Positions 53,032-63,800 of a stretch of 64,000 bases of DNA are shown here, one piece after another. Location of the stretch: positions 209,848 through 273,847 of the forward strand of contig NZ_JADNRM010000001.1 of the NCBI RefSeq assembly GCF_021730445.1, in the 5' to 3' direction. Both the position numbers and the translations under genes were made by a program. Each line of letters starts with the position of its first letter. The first letter of the stretch is position 1. The notes under the pieces are model-generated. The model was not told where the DNA came from. It saw only the letters and a program-made list of their open reading frames with translations, and did no database searches. Source of the DNA: Phocaeicola faecalis (GTDB lineage Bacteria > Bacteroidota > Bacteroidia > Bacteroidales > Bacteroidaceae).

Positions 53032-54357
53032 ATGAAAAGAAAGGTATTATTGTTTTCTATAGCCTTTGCAAGCTGTATGACAGGTACTTATGCTGAAAAC
53101 AACATCAGAAGTGACAAGGAAAACAACCACACAGAAAAAACGACGGAAAAGGATGCTCCCAAGAAATCAAGGCTTACGTTGGGAGGCTATGGTGAAGCTG
53201 TAATGACGCGCAACTTCTACAGTGACAATATCAACCGCTACTCTAAAGCGGAGGATTATAAAGATGCCAAAAGTCATGGACAGTTCGATCTTCCTCATGT
53301 AGTTATCATGATAGGATATGATTTCGGCAAAGGCTGGACAATGGGAAGCGAAATTGAGTTCGAACACGGTGGAACAGAGTCTGCTGTAGAAATGGAACAG
53401 GAAGAAGTGGGCGAATGGGAAAAAGAGATAGAACGTGGCGGTGAAGTTGCCTTGGAACAGTTCTGGATACAGAAATCATTCTGTCCTGAGTTCAATATCC
53501 GTGCCGGACATATCATAGTTCCTGTGGGATATACCAATGCCCATCACCTTCCTAACGAGTTCTTTACTGTATACCGTCCTGAAGGAGAGAACACAATCAT
53601 GCCATGCACATGGCACGAAACCGGTATAAGTCTTTGGGGACGCGCCGGTGACTGGAGATATGAAGCCATGCTGATTCCTGCCCTCAATTCAATGCATTTT
53701 TCAAAAGACCAATGGATAAAGAATGGTTCAGGTTCCGCATTTGAGTTCACTCCGGCCAATAATTATGCAGTGGCCATGCGTATAGACAACTATTCCGTTC
53801 CCGGCCTGCGCATGGGGCTAAGTGCCTATTATGGCCATAGTTTCAATAATACTCTTCAGGCAGACCAAGGCAAATACAAAGATACCAAAGGAGCTGTAAG
53901 CATTGCTGCATTCGACTTTGATTATAAGGGACATAACTGGATAGTACGCGGAAACATAGATTACGGGCACTTGGGAGATGCAGCGACCATATCAAAATAT
54001 AACCGCGAACAGTCCAGCACATCACCCTATAAGCGCACTCATGTGGGAAAGAATGCAGTGGCAGGCGGCATTGAAGCCGGATATAACGTATTCTCCCAAA
54101 TCAGAAAGTTACGCGAATCGGGAGACAAACTCTATGTGTTCGGACGCTATGAATATTATGATTCTTATGTACCGGTCAAAGGAGCGACGAAATATTCGTG
54201 GACAGACCGCCAACGTATGGCAATAGGTGTTAACTATTATCCGATAAAAGAAATAGTCGTGAAAGCAGAGTATTCACAACGCTTCCTGAAAAGTCAATAT
54301 AATAATGAACCGTCCATTTCTTTAGGTATTGCTTATGCAGGCTATTTCATAAAATAA
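53032..54357 (+). CDS. Outer membrane porin-like beta-barrel
   Basis: The 441-residue protein has a signal peptide cut after about residue 22 (TYA). A short Lys/Glu-rich linker and alternating aromatic strands up to a terminal aromatic segment (GIAYAGYFIK) follow, as in porins of the phosphate/pyrophosphate-selective type. The opening strand LTLGGYGEAVMTRNFYSD is usual in Bacteroides members. It precedes imelysin and di-haem oxidoreductase genes, so it may admit an iron or haem compound; this is inference. The gap to imelysin is 29 bp. Confidence 0.8.
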   Translation: MKRKVLLFSIAFASCMTGTYAENNIRSDKENNHTEKTTEKDAPKKSRLTLGGYGEAVMTRNFYSDNINRYSKAEDYKDAKSHGQFDLPHVVIMIGYDFGKGWTMGSEIEFEHGGTESAVEMEQEEVGEWEKEIERGGEVALEQFWIQKSFCPEFNIRAGHIIVPVGYTNAHHLPNEFFTVYRPEGENTIMPCTWHETGISLWGRAGDWRYEAMLIPALNSMHFSKDQWIKNGSGSAFEFTPANNYAVAMRIDNYSVPGLRMGLSAYYGHSFNNTLQADQGKYKDTKGAVSIAAFDFDYKGHNWIVRGNIDYGHLGDAATISKYNREQSSTSPYKRTHVGKNAVAGGIEAGYNVFSQIRKLRESGDKLYVFGRYEYYDSYVPVKGATKYSWTDRQRMAIGVNYYPIKEIVVKAEYSQRFLKSQYNNEPSISLGIAYAGYFIK

Positions 54358-54386
54358 CAATAATTTAATATTTAATTAAAAGAGGT

Positions 54387-55568
54387 ATGAAAAAGTTTTT
54401 AAGATTTCCCCTGTATGCTGCCATGGCAGCGATGATGACATTCAATTTCAGTGCATGTAGCGATGACGACAAACCGGATGGCGGTGATACCGAATTATCT
54501 GAAAAAGATAAAAGATATCAGGCTATTGCAGACCAGTTTACCAAGAATACAGTAATTGTTACATACACTGGTCTGGCTGACCAAACAGAAGCTCTGGTTG
54601 AAAAGCTAAAGGCACTGAAAGCCGATAAAACAGATGATAATGTGAAATCCGTATGTGAGACATTCCTCAGCGCACGTGCATGGTGGGAAAAGAGTGAAGC
54701 GTTCCTGTTTGGAGCAGCTTCCGACTTTGGTATAGATCCGCACATCGATTCATGGCCGCTTGACTTGGATGGCCTGTTGGATGAAATGAAAAACACGTCT
54801 CACATTACAGCCATGGAAGCTGAAGATGCCGATGTATGGGCAGGTGTGAAACTCGGCCCGGAGTTGCTTGGATTCCACGGTATCGAATATATTATCTTTG
54901 AAGCCGGCAACCCTAAAGCTGTCTCGAAAATTGAAGATAAAGAGTTGACTTACGCCATTGCCGTGGCGGGCGACCTGCGCAACAAATGTTATCAATTGCA
55001 GATATCATGGGCCGGTGCAGACAATGTGGACGCAAGCCGTGTAACCAAAGTGGTAGACGAACTGGAATGGAATACGACTGTGGCAGGCGGTGAAAACTCG
55101 TATACACAGAACATGATGCTGGCCGGACAAGTGGGCAGTACTTATACCAGTTGGACAGGAGCTATGCAGGCCATCATCGACGGTTGCAAAACCATTGCCG
55201 ACGAAGTAGGCACCTCTAAAATCGGAAAGCCTCACACCGGTGAAGACAAAAACTACATCGAATCTCCTTACAGCTACAACTCTATCACCGACTTTTATGA
55301 CAACATCATCAGCATACAGAATGCCTATATGGGTGGTATAGAAGGACAGCGTGATGAAAGTAAATCATTGCACAACTATATGGCATCGGTAAACGCCGAC
55401 CTGGATGCCAAAACGACCAATGCCATCACCAATGCATTGACCAAAATAAAGGCAATGAAAGCACCGTTTGTATTAAACTATACGGATGCCTCTTGCCAAG
55501 AGGCAATGGATGCCTGCAAAGCCTTGGACGATGTCTTAACGGAAGTAAAGGCTGAACTTGCCAAATAA
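54387..55568 (+). CDS. Imelysin-like (peptidase M75) lipoprotein
   Basis: The 393-residue protein has a lipoprotein signal (FSA-C, Cys24) and a helical imelysin domain. The family motif GxHxxE is present as GFHGIE (162-167). Imelysin proteins are surface or periplasmic iron-uptake factors; despite the peptidase name no protease activity is expected. It precedes the di-haem oxidoreductase gene by 41 bp, the combination seen in other imelysin iron loci. Confidence 0.9.
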   Translation: MKKFLRFPLYAAMAAMMTFNFSACSDDDKPDGGDTELSEKDKRYQAIADQFTKNTVIVTYTGLADQTEALVEKLKALKADKTDDNVKSVCETFLSARAWWEKSEAFLFGAASDFGIDPHIDSWPLDLDGLLDEMKNTSHITAMEAEDADVWAGVKLGPELLGFHGIEYIIFEAGNPKAVSKIEDKELTYAIAVAGDLRNKCYQLQISWAGADNVDASRVTKVVDELEWNTTVAGGENSYTQNMMLAGQVGSTYTSWTGAMQAIIDGCKTIADEVGTSKIGKPHTGEDKNYIESPYSYNSITDFYDNIISIQNAYMGGIEGQRDESKSLHNYMASVNADLDAKTTNAITNALTKIKAMKAPFVLNYTDASCQEAMDACKALDDVLTEVKAELAK

Positions 55569-55609
55569 AATGGCAGCAGCAATATATCTGAGAACAAACA
55601 AAGAAGAAC

Positions 55610-57196
55610 ATGAAAGGATTTTTTTATTCAAAATGTTTCCTAATGGGACTGGCGGTACTCTCGTTCGCCGCTTGCAGCGATGAAGATGATCCGCAGCAAA
55701 CTAATCCGCCGGTAGAACCGGTTACGGATGAAGAATGGTATGCCGGAGGATTGCTGGGTACTACCTTCAACAGTTCGGCTTCGGCTTACGAAGACCCTAC
55801 CCCTGCCGTCGAGAATGCCGGTATGACTGACAAGTTCAAGTATGGAGAATATTTCTTCGAGCGTACCTATACACAAAACACGAAGCCGTTCAACGGCCTC
55901 GGCCCGCTTTATGTACGCAACTCCTGTATGTCCTGTCATCCGGGATATGGGCATGGAAAACGCATGGAAAGGTATCGTGCCGATGATTGGGGAAACGGTT
56001 ATCTGCTGGTAGTGACAGACAATACCGATACTTATCTTTCCTCACTGACCGGTATGCCGCAAACCAAAGCGATAGCTCCATTCAAGGCTCCCATTGATGA
56101 AGACAAAATCAATATAGAATGGCTCAATTACACGGATGAATGGGGTAATAAATTCCCTGACGGAGAGACCTACAGCCTGATTTATCCGGAAGTCACCATC
56201 CCTGAAGATGCCTATTATGTTCCATTGGAAGTGAATGGTAAAACGGTGGATTATGCCAATGTCAAGGTTCGTCTGGAGTCCACTATCGGCATTTATGGTA
56301 CCGGATTGATAGATGCAATTCCCGACGATTCACTGAAAGCCGAGTATATCCGTCAGGAAAAAGCAGGTGTTTCACTGAATCCCAGCTTCTTTGCCAATGG
56401 CGAATGGGTGAAAACCTATGGTAGCACCACTCACCCGTTCCGTTATACTTATGCACTGAGCCGTGGTCCGCTGCAAGATGCGGCAGGAGCCAATGCCATT
56501 TGGAATATTACCAATGTAACACGCAGCAACCGCCGTTATCATTATATGACACAGACTTATGCCAATACAGCGGCAAATGATCCTGAAGTGCAAGACAAAT
56601 TCTATGAATATTTTCCGGATTGGAACAAAACCGGAAATGTAAAGGAAGACATCGTAAACTATCTGATGAATCAAGAATTGCCGATTGAAATGACAGATGA
56701 TGATTATGTGGATTTTATGATCTGGCACAGAGGGCTTGCAGTGCCTGCGGCACGTAATCTGGATAATCCCGACGTGCAAAAGGGGCGTTCGCTCTTCCGC
56801 GAAATCGGTTGTGCCAGCTGTCACCGCCCATCATGGAAAACCGGCAAGGATAACTTTACAGATCCAAGCGGATTCTTCAGTGACGGAGATGCACGCTTGC
56901 CCCGATATCCCGATCAGACCATTTGGCCGTATAGCGATTTAGTACAGCATCGTCTGTATATGGAGAACGATATCCGCACCGGCTGGTGCCGAACCACCCC
57001 GCTGTGGGGACGTGGCTTATCCACCATTTGCACCGGAGCCAGTGACCGTCTGCACGACTGTCGCGCACGCAATGTAATCGAAGCTATCATGTGGCATGGA
57101 AATGCACAAAGTGATGCCCGGTGGACAATTGAGAAGTTCCGTACGTTAAGCAAAGAAGACCGTGAAGCTGTCGTGAAATTCATTGAAGCGATCTAA
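55610..57196 (+). CDS. Di-haem oxidoreductase lipoprotein (DUF1111/DHOR family)
   Basis: The 528-residue protein has a lipoprotein signal (FAA-C, Cys22) and two CxxCH haem sites, C106-H110 (CMSCH) and C401-H405 (CASCH). The later LHDCRARN and MWHGNAQ segments are conserved in this MauG-like family. It is probably an outer-membrane- or periplasm-facing c-type cytochrome. The adjacent CcsBA-type gene would attach its haems. Together with imelysin it suggests oxidation or reduction of iron during uptake. Confidence 0.88.
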   Translation: MKGFFYSKCFLMGLAVLSFAACSDEDDPQQTNPPVEPVTDEEWYAGGLLGTTFNSSASAYEDPTPAVENAGMTDKFKYGEYFFERTYTQNTKPFNGLGPLYVRNSCMSCHPGYGHGKRMERYRADDWGNGYLLVVTDNTDTYLSSLTGMPQTKAIAPFKAPIDEDKINIEWLNYTDEWGNKFPDGETYSLIYPEVTIPEDAYYVPLEVNGKTVDYANVKVRLESTIGIYGTGLIDAIPDDSLKAEYIRQEKAGVSLNPSFFANGEWVKTYGSTTHPFRYTYALSRGPLQDAAGANAIWNITNVTRSNRRYHYMTQTYANTAANDPEVQDKFYEYFPDWNKTGNVKEDIVNYLMNQELPIEMTDDDYVDFMIWHRGLAVPAARNLDNPDVQKGRSLFREIGCASCHRPSWKTGKDNFTDPSGFFSDGDARLPRYPDQTIWPYSDLVQHRLYMENDIRTGWCRTTPLWGRGLSTICTGASDRLHDCRARNVIEAIMWHGNAQSDARWTIEKFRTLSKEDREAVVKFIEAI

Positions 57197-57213
57197 TTTT
57201 TTATCACAACAAG

Positions 57214-57267
57214 AGGCTGTTCCACAATCCGGTATGTAAGTAGACCGAATCGTAAGACAGCCTTTTA
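57214..57267 (+). terminator. Hairpin between di-haem and CcsBA genes
   Basis: AGGCTGT (57214-57220) pairs with ACAGCCT (57257-57263), with an inner ATCCGGT/ACCGAAT near-match, followed by TTTT. It may end or attenuate the upstream transcript. Confidence 0.65.
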
Positions 57268-57294
57268 TGATACATCATCAAAAACTGAAGCTAC

Positions 57295-59568
57295 ATGAAA
57301 CTATTGAAAAGAATTGCTTTCTGCTTATTGGGTATCCTGCTTTTTGTTCTCACCATGGCTACAATATTGGAAAAAGTAAACGGTACGGAGTTTGTAAACA
57401 ATCATATTTACAGTTCCGTACTCTTTGTCATACTGTGGGGAGGTACAGCCCTCGCTTCCTTACTCTATATGATAAAAAGAAAACTCTACCGTCAATGGAC
57501 AACGTTCCTGCTCCACCTTTCTTTTATTTTTATATTGGTGGGAGCATTTGTCACATGGATAGATGGCGAACAAGGAACCTTACAGCTGAAACTTGGAGAG
57601 AAAACAATGTTCTTTATAAATAAAGGAGGAGAAAAACGAACTCTCCCTTTCAGCATCTCACTGGAAGATTTTGAAATAACTTATTATAAAGGAACGCGGG
57701 CACCTATGGATTATGTCAGCCGGATTACTGTTTCTGTCGAAAATAACAGTGAAAGTATAGAAGGAGAAATATCTATGAACAAAATATTTTCATTCATGAA
57801 TTATCGCTTTTATCAATCCGGATATGATGCAAACGGACAAGGGACCGTTCTCAGCGTCTCTCATGACCCTTATGGGATAGGGATTACTTACACCGGATAT
57901 GGCATACTGCTGGTTTCCATCATTCTATTCTTTTTTAATCCCCAAAGCACATTCCGCCAATTAATGAAAAGCTACCGCAACAATAGTCAGGGTATAAAAA
58001 GGGGATGCGGCATCTTCTTCCTGTTGTTTGTCTCAACCTTTCTGATGGTGAGCCGGACAATGGCTGCCGACCATCCCTTGCCGAAAACCCTCCCGCGCGA
58101 AACAGCCGAACGCTTCGGTGACCTTTATATCTTGTACAACGACCGTATCTGCCCCCTGCAAACCTTCGCAAGAGATTTTACAATCAAGTTATATGGTAAA
58201 CCGACATATCGCGGGCTTACCTCGGAACAAGTTCTGACCGGTTGGCTATTCTATTATGACAGTTGGAAGAATGAACCTGTCATCCGCATCAAAAGCAATG
58301 AAGCCCGACGCTTATTAGGCATAAAGGGACAATATGCCTCAGTGAAAGATTTTGCCAGTAGCACTAATGAGTATAAATTGGAAGATGCAATGCGGCAAAT
58401 CCATTTAGGCCGACAAATGGCAGACAAGAAAGGCATAGAAGAAGCCAATGAGAAATTCAATATCATCAGCATGGTATGTACCGGAGCGCTTATGAAAATA
58501 TTTCCCTATCGGGATGCAAAAGGAAACACCCTGCAATGGTATGCGCAAAGTGACCAGCTTCCCCATGAAATGGAAAATGAACAATGGACTTTCACCCGTA
58601 AGGCAATGAATTATGTCAATGAGCAAATTGTCATGAAAAGATTTGATGAAGTAAACCGTTTACTAAATAAAATCAAACAATACCAACAGAAAGAATGTGG
58701 AGAAGCACTTCCTGCAGCAAGCAAGTTTAAAGCAGAAAAACTATATAACCAATTCGATTACAGTAAACCTATTGCCATACTCTGCCTTTGTATCGGTTTA
58801 TTTGCTTTTATTTACTATTGCCGTTGCACGGTAACAGAGAAAAACATCTGTTGCGGTTTAGCATTTATCTTTAATCTGCTGCTCTGCTTCATCTTTATCT
58901 ATTTATCCATGGCTATTGTTCTGCGCGGTTATGTAAGTAACCATCTTCCTCTGTCCAACGGTTTTGAAACAATGCAGTTCATGGCTTGGTGCACAGTCTT
59001 GCTCACTTTCTTTCTACAGCGTAAATTCACCCTGTCAGTACCATTTGGGTTCCTGTTGTGCGGACTTACATTATTAGTCTCCATGTTTGGCGAACAGAAT
59101 CCTCAAATCACCCAATTAATGCCAGTCCTCCAATCTCCTCTACTCAGCATTCATGTAGTAGCAATTATGACAGCCTATTCATTACTGGCTTTTGTCATGC
59201 TGAACGGAATAACGGCAGTCATTCTACATTACTCAACAGGAAATTGTGCGACAGCAATAGAGTTTTTGCAAACAATCAGCCGGCTGATTCTCTACCCGGC
59301 TGTATTCCTACTCACCATAGGCATCTTTATCGGAGCTGTCTGGGCCAATGTATCATGGGGACGCTACTGGGGTTGGGACCCGAAAGAAGTGTGGGCACTT
59401 ATCACCATGCTGGTTTACGCACTCGCACTGCACCCGGCTTCTCTAAAATGGTTCCGCTATCCGATGTTCTTCCATATATTTGGCATTGTGGCATTCCTCA
59501 CAGTGTTAATCACCTACTTTGGAGTAAATTTTCTGCTCGGAGGCATGCACAGTTATGCCAATGGATAA
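57295..59568 (+). CDS. Cytochrome c assembly protein CcsBA (ResB-CcsA fusion)
   Basis: The 757-residue membrane protein combines an N-terminal ResB-like part (first helices about 5-25, 39-58 and 66-85, large periplasmic segment, further helices) and a C-terminal CcsA part. The haem-handling tryptophan-rich motif WGRYWGWDPKE lies at 688-698. System II proteins carry haem across the membrane and attach it to CxxCH motifs. Its place directly after a di-haem cytochrome gene gives its probable client. It is shorter than many fused CcsBA proteins (~900 residues). Confidence 0.88.
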   Translation: MKLLKRIAFCLLGILLFVLTMATILEKVNGTEFVNNHIYSSVLFVILWGGTALASLLYMIKRKLYRQWTTFLLHLSFIFILVGAFVTWIDGEQGTLQLKLGEKTMFFINKGGEKRTLPFSISLEDFEITYYKGTRAPMDYVSRITVSVENNSESIEGEISMNKIFSFMNYRFYQSGYDANGQGTVLSVSHDPYGIGITYTGYGILLVSIILFFFNPQSTFRQLMKSYRNNSQGIKRGCGIFFLLFVSTFLMVSRTMAADHPLPKTLPRETAERFGDLYILYNDRICPLQTFARDFTIKLYGKPTYRGLTSEQVLTGWLFYYDSWKNEPVIRIKSNEARRLLGIKGQYASVKDFASSTNEYKLEDAMRQIHLGRQMADKKGIEEANEKFNIISMVCTGALMKIFPYRDAKGNTLQWYAQSDQLPHEMENEQWTFTRKAMNYVNEQIVMKRFDEVNRLLNKIKQYQQKECGEALPAASKFKAEKLYNQFDYSKPIAILCLCIGLFAFIYYCRCTVTEKNICCGLAFIFNLLLCFIFIYLSMAIVLRGYVSNHLPLSNGFETMQFMAWCTVLLTFFLQRKFTLSVPFGFLLCGLTLLVSMFGEQNPQITQLMPVLQSPLLSIHVVAIMTAYSLLAFVMLNGITAVILHYSTGNCATAIEFLQTISRLILYPAVFLLTIGIFIGAVWANVSWGRYWGWDPKEVWALITMLVYALALHPASLKWFRYPMFFHIFGIVAFLTVLITYFGVNFLLGGMHSYANG

Positions 59569-59586
59569 AAAGAATGAAAAGAAGCA

Positions 59587-59616
59587 TTGCCACAATGCCA
59601 TAAAATTATAAATTTG
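59587..59616 (+). promoter_or_regulatory. Promoter of the RidA-fold gene
   Basis: TTG at 59587-59589 and TAAATTTG at 59609-59616 are 19 bp apart, 20 bases before the start codon. Confidence 0.6.
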
Positions 59617-59636
59617 CAACATTTAAAGCATCAACT

Positions 59637-60788
59637 ATGATAAACTATAAAACCATAAATAAGAATGAGAACGTAATGGTCTGCTATTCTGAATTCACTC
59701 CCTCAAAAGGTGTTGTCGAATATCAGGTCATGATTCAACTGACGAAACCCAGGCAATCTTATGAAGAGCAACTGAAATTGCTGTTGGATACCTATTCAGA
59801 TTTAAAAGAGAATGAATTAAAAAAGGGTACTACTATTTTCAAACGATACTTTCTGAGCGATGCTGTCAATCAGGCCGACCTGCTTTTAGCTGCGGAAACG
59901 GAACACTCGGATTGTGCCTTGTCTATCATAGAACAGCCACCCTGCAATGGTACCAAGATTGCACTATGGGCTTTTCTGCAAACGGAAGTAAGTACCAAGG
60001 TGCTTCCCGAAGGACTCTTCGAGGTGACACACAACGGCTACCGTCACCTTTGGAAAGGAAGAGACTTCAACCGTGCCTCTACTTCGGAGTACCAGACACG
60101 GCTGTTGCTGAATAACTATGTGATGCAACTCAATGAGCAGAATTGCAAGCTGGCGGATAACTGTATCCGCACATGGTTCTTCGTACAGAATATAGACGTC
60201 AATTATTCAGGTATGGTGAAAGCACGGAATGAAGTATTCCTCACACAAGACCTTACGGAAAAGACACACTACATAGCCAGCACCGGCATCGGCGGACGGC
60301 ATCCCGACCCGCAAGTGACAGTACAGATGGATGCGTATGCCATCAACGGAATACAACCTGCCCAGATACAATTCCTGTATGCCACTACCCATCTGAATCC
60401 CACGTATGAATACGGAGTGAGTTTTGAACGCGGGACGTGTGTGAAATATGGCGACCGCAGACAGGTATTCATTTCGGGAACCGCCAGTATAAATAATAAA
60501 GGTGAAGTGGTGCACCCGGGTGATGTGCGCAAACAGACTCACCGCATGTGGGAAAATGTGGAAGCACTGCTTAAAGAAGCCGAATGCAGTTTCGACGATA
60601 TATCACAGGCGATTGTCTATCTGCGCGACTCTTCGGATTATGCTATCGTCAAGGAACTGTTCGACAGCAAATTTCCTCATCTTCCCCACGTAATAGTGAA
60701 TGCTCCCGTGTGCCGCCCCAAATGGCTGGTAGAGATGGAATGTATTGCTGTAAAATCCGATGAGAATGATGAATTTAAGGACTTCTGA
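59637..60788 (+). CDS. Long RidA/YjgF-family protein with N-terminal extension
   Basis: The 383-residue protein has a C-terminal RidA-type domain (about 260-380): FISGTASINNKG, the helix after VRKQTHRMWENVEALL, and the strand NAPVCRPKWLVEMEC with the conserved Arg. The N-terminal ~240 residues resemble the other half of chorismatase-like RidA-fold proteins, but I cannot assign an activity. It has its own promoter and no clear partner. It is cytoplasmic by lack of a signal. Confidence 0.7.
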   Translation: MINYKTINKNENVMVCYSEFTPSKGVVEYQVMIQLTKPRQSYEEQLKLLLDTYSDLKENELKKGTTIFKRYFLSDAVNQADLLLAAETEHSDCALSIIEQPPCNGTKIALWAFLQTEVSTKVLPEGLFEVTHNGYRHLWKGRDFNRASTSEYQTRLLLNNYVMQLNEQNCKLADNCIRTWFFVQNIDVNYSGMVKARNEVFLTQDLTEKTHYIASTGIGGRHPDPQVTVQMDAYAINGIQPAQIQFLYATTHLNPTYEYGVSFERGTCVKYGDRRQVFISGTASINNKGEVVHPGDVRKQTHRMWENVEALLKEAECSFDDISQAIVYLRDSSDYAIVKELFDSKFPHLPHVIVNAPVCRPKWLVEMECIAVKSDENDEFKDF

Positions 60789-60879
60789 TGTATTAAAAGG
60801 AAACTTTTGTATGATACGGCAACTGTGTTAGAAAAAGATTTGAGCTATTTAGAAACAGGCTTTTAATAAAAAAACAAAA

Positions 60880-63800
60880 ATGAAAAGACTCTTTTTATGG
60901 GCATTATCCGCCCTGTTATTAACCTTTCCGGCAACGGCTCAGGACTTTATTCCTGATGCTTCGTTCTACGGTGAAAACTACTGGACACCCGATACATTGG
61001 GCAATCACCGAGTGGTTATCTCAGTAAAAACTCCCGCCACCGTGACGGAAGCCTACATCCCCTGGCGCAGACGCGACAAAGACCCTCATCAGAAAGGGAT
61101 TATCGTCATGAATGCCACAACTGGGAAAATAGTCGATAATGTGCTTCCAATGGAAATCAACCGCGAATACGGAATCATCCGCTTCGATGCCGAAGAAAAT
61201 GCCGGAGAATATTATGTCTACTATCTTCCCTATCACACCTCAGGAGGCCCCTATCCCAAAGTTAACTATCCACAGCAGCCCGATAAAGCCGACCCGCAAT
61301 GGAAAGCCGCGTGCAGCGCCATACCCGAAGGTAAAGCTCCCCGCGCCACACTGGTCCGCTTCGAATCATTAGGCAGTTTCAACAGTTTCTATCCGATGGA
61401 AATCATCGCCACGGAAAAGGAGAAGCAAGCATTGATGGATGCCAACAGCGATGCACCTTTCCTGTTGTTGCCCGAAGACCGTAAATATCCCATCCGAATG
61501 TTTGACGAACTCTCTTATCACCAGGTTGCAAAAGGTGCGACAGGGGAATTCTTCGGTGAAGCAGACCTGAACGAATACTATGTTCTGCAACTCGGCTTGT
61601 GGGCTTTCAAGCGTGCCGTAAACGGAGCCAAAGTCACCTTCACTGATTTGAAAGGAAAGGACGGAAGCATTATCCCCGCCTCTGCCATGACTTGCTTCAA
61701 TACGGAAGGGGTGGACTGGCTGGGACGCCCCATGCATCCTATTGTAGACGTGAATAAAGGACGCATCCAGCCTCTCTGGATTGGCATTCAGATGCCCGAA
61801 CATGCCGCTAAGGGACTTTACACCGGAACCATCACCGTCAGTGACCCGGTAGGCACTCAACAAGTGAAAATATCCATAAACCTCTCCGACAATGTTCTTG
61901 TGGATAAAGGTGACAGTGATTTATGGCGCTTGTCCCGCCTGCGCTGGTTGAACTCACAGTATGGCGTCAACGATGACTTGGTGAAGCCTTTCACCCCCAT
62001 GACTGTCACCGGCCACACTATCGGAGTACTGGGCAGAAGTATAACGACCGACAATTTGGGTCTTCCCGCCTCCATCCGCAGCTATTTTACCGAAGAGATG
62101 ACCTCATTGGGTAAAGATGCCAAAGAGATATTGGCACAGCCCATGCGCTTCGTTATCCGCCAGAATGGTAAGGAACTCCCCATTGTCATCACTTCTCCTT
62201 TCCGGTTCACCCGTCAAGAGAAAGGCATCGTCAGTTGGACTGCGTCCGGCAAAGCCGGCAACCTCAACGTTCTGGTAGATGCACACATGGAGTTTGACGG
62301 ATTCATGAGCTATCAGATAACAGTGAAAGCCGAAGAAAATACCCAAGTGGACGATATCGCCCTGCTGACCCCAATGAATGCATCAACCGCCAAATATCGT
62401 CTGGGAATGGGATACGAAGGGTCGTTGCGCCCCAAAAGTGACAAGTGGAAATGGGACGTAGACCGAAATCAGGAAGGTTTCTGGTTCGGCGATGTAAACG
62501 CAGGGATGCAGTGCCTCTTCCGCGCAAAGAACTACCGCCGTCCGCTAAATACAAACTTCTACAAACAGCAACCGCTGAATATGCCATACTCGTGGTATAA
62601 TGAAGGCAAAGGAGGCATTAACTACAAGGAGAGCGGGAAACAAGTGAATATTGAAACGTATAGCGGCAAGCGCAACATTCTGAAAGGCGAGGAACTGCAT
62701 TTCAACTTCCTCGTGCTGGTGACTCCTTTCAAGCCCATCGACACGATGAAACAATGGACAGACCGCTACTACCACGGTTACCAGCCTGCCGAGAAATTGA
62801 AAGACAGCGATGCACACGCCTATCAAGCAGTCGATGTAGTGGGAGAAACAGGAGCCAATGTCATCAACCTGCATCACGGCAACGCCATCAACCCTCACAT
62901 CAATTATCCGTTCTTCCGACCGGCTTTCATGAAAGAATATGTAGACCAGTCGCACGCCAAAGGATATAAAGTAAAGATTTACTATACAGTGCGCGAACTC
63001 ACTAACCATGCTCCCGAACTCTTTGCCCTGAAGAGCCTCGGACACGAAATCTTCTCTCCGGGCAAAGGAGGAGGCTACACTTGGCTGCAGGAACATCTGG
63101 ATGACGATTATATCGGCGCCTGGTTTGTAGACGCTTATAAAGACGCTGCCATCGTGAACACCGGCATTTCACGTTGGCACAACTTCTATGTGGAAGGGCT
63201 GAACTGGCTGACCAAGAATGTAGGCATCGACGGAGTATATATTGACGACCTTGCTTTTGACCGCAACACCATGAAACGCATCCGCAGGGTATTGGAAAAC
63301 AATCGCCCCGACCCGCGTATTGACGTGCACTCTGCCAATCAGTTCAATCCCGCAGACGGGTTCATCAACAGTGCCTTCCTCTACATGGAACACATGCCTT
63401 ATCTGGACCGTCTTTGGTTTGGCGAATACTTCAAATATGAAAAATCTCCCGCCTACTGGCTGACCGATGTCTCGGGTATTCCGTTCGGCATGATGAGCGA
63501 GATGCTGCAAGATGGAGGAAATCCGTATCGCGGCATGCTTTATGGCATGACAGCGCGTGAACCGATGGAATCTGTTCCCTCACAATTGTGGAAGGTATGG
63601 GATATGTTTGGCATAAAAGACAGCCGTATGATGGGATACTGGGTGTCTTACAATCCCATAAAGACCGGCCGAAACGACATCCTTGCCACCACCTTTGTCA
63701 AAGAAGGAAAAGTAATGATAGCCATTGCAAGTTGGGCTGACAAAGACAGTGACGTAACCCTGCAAATAGACTGGAGCAAATTAGGTATCGACCCCAGCCG

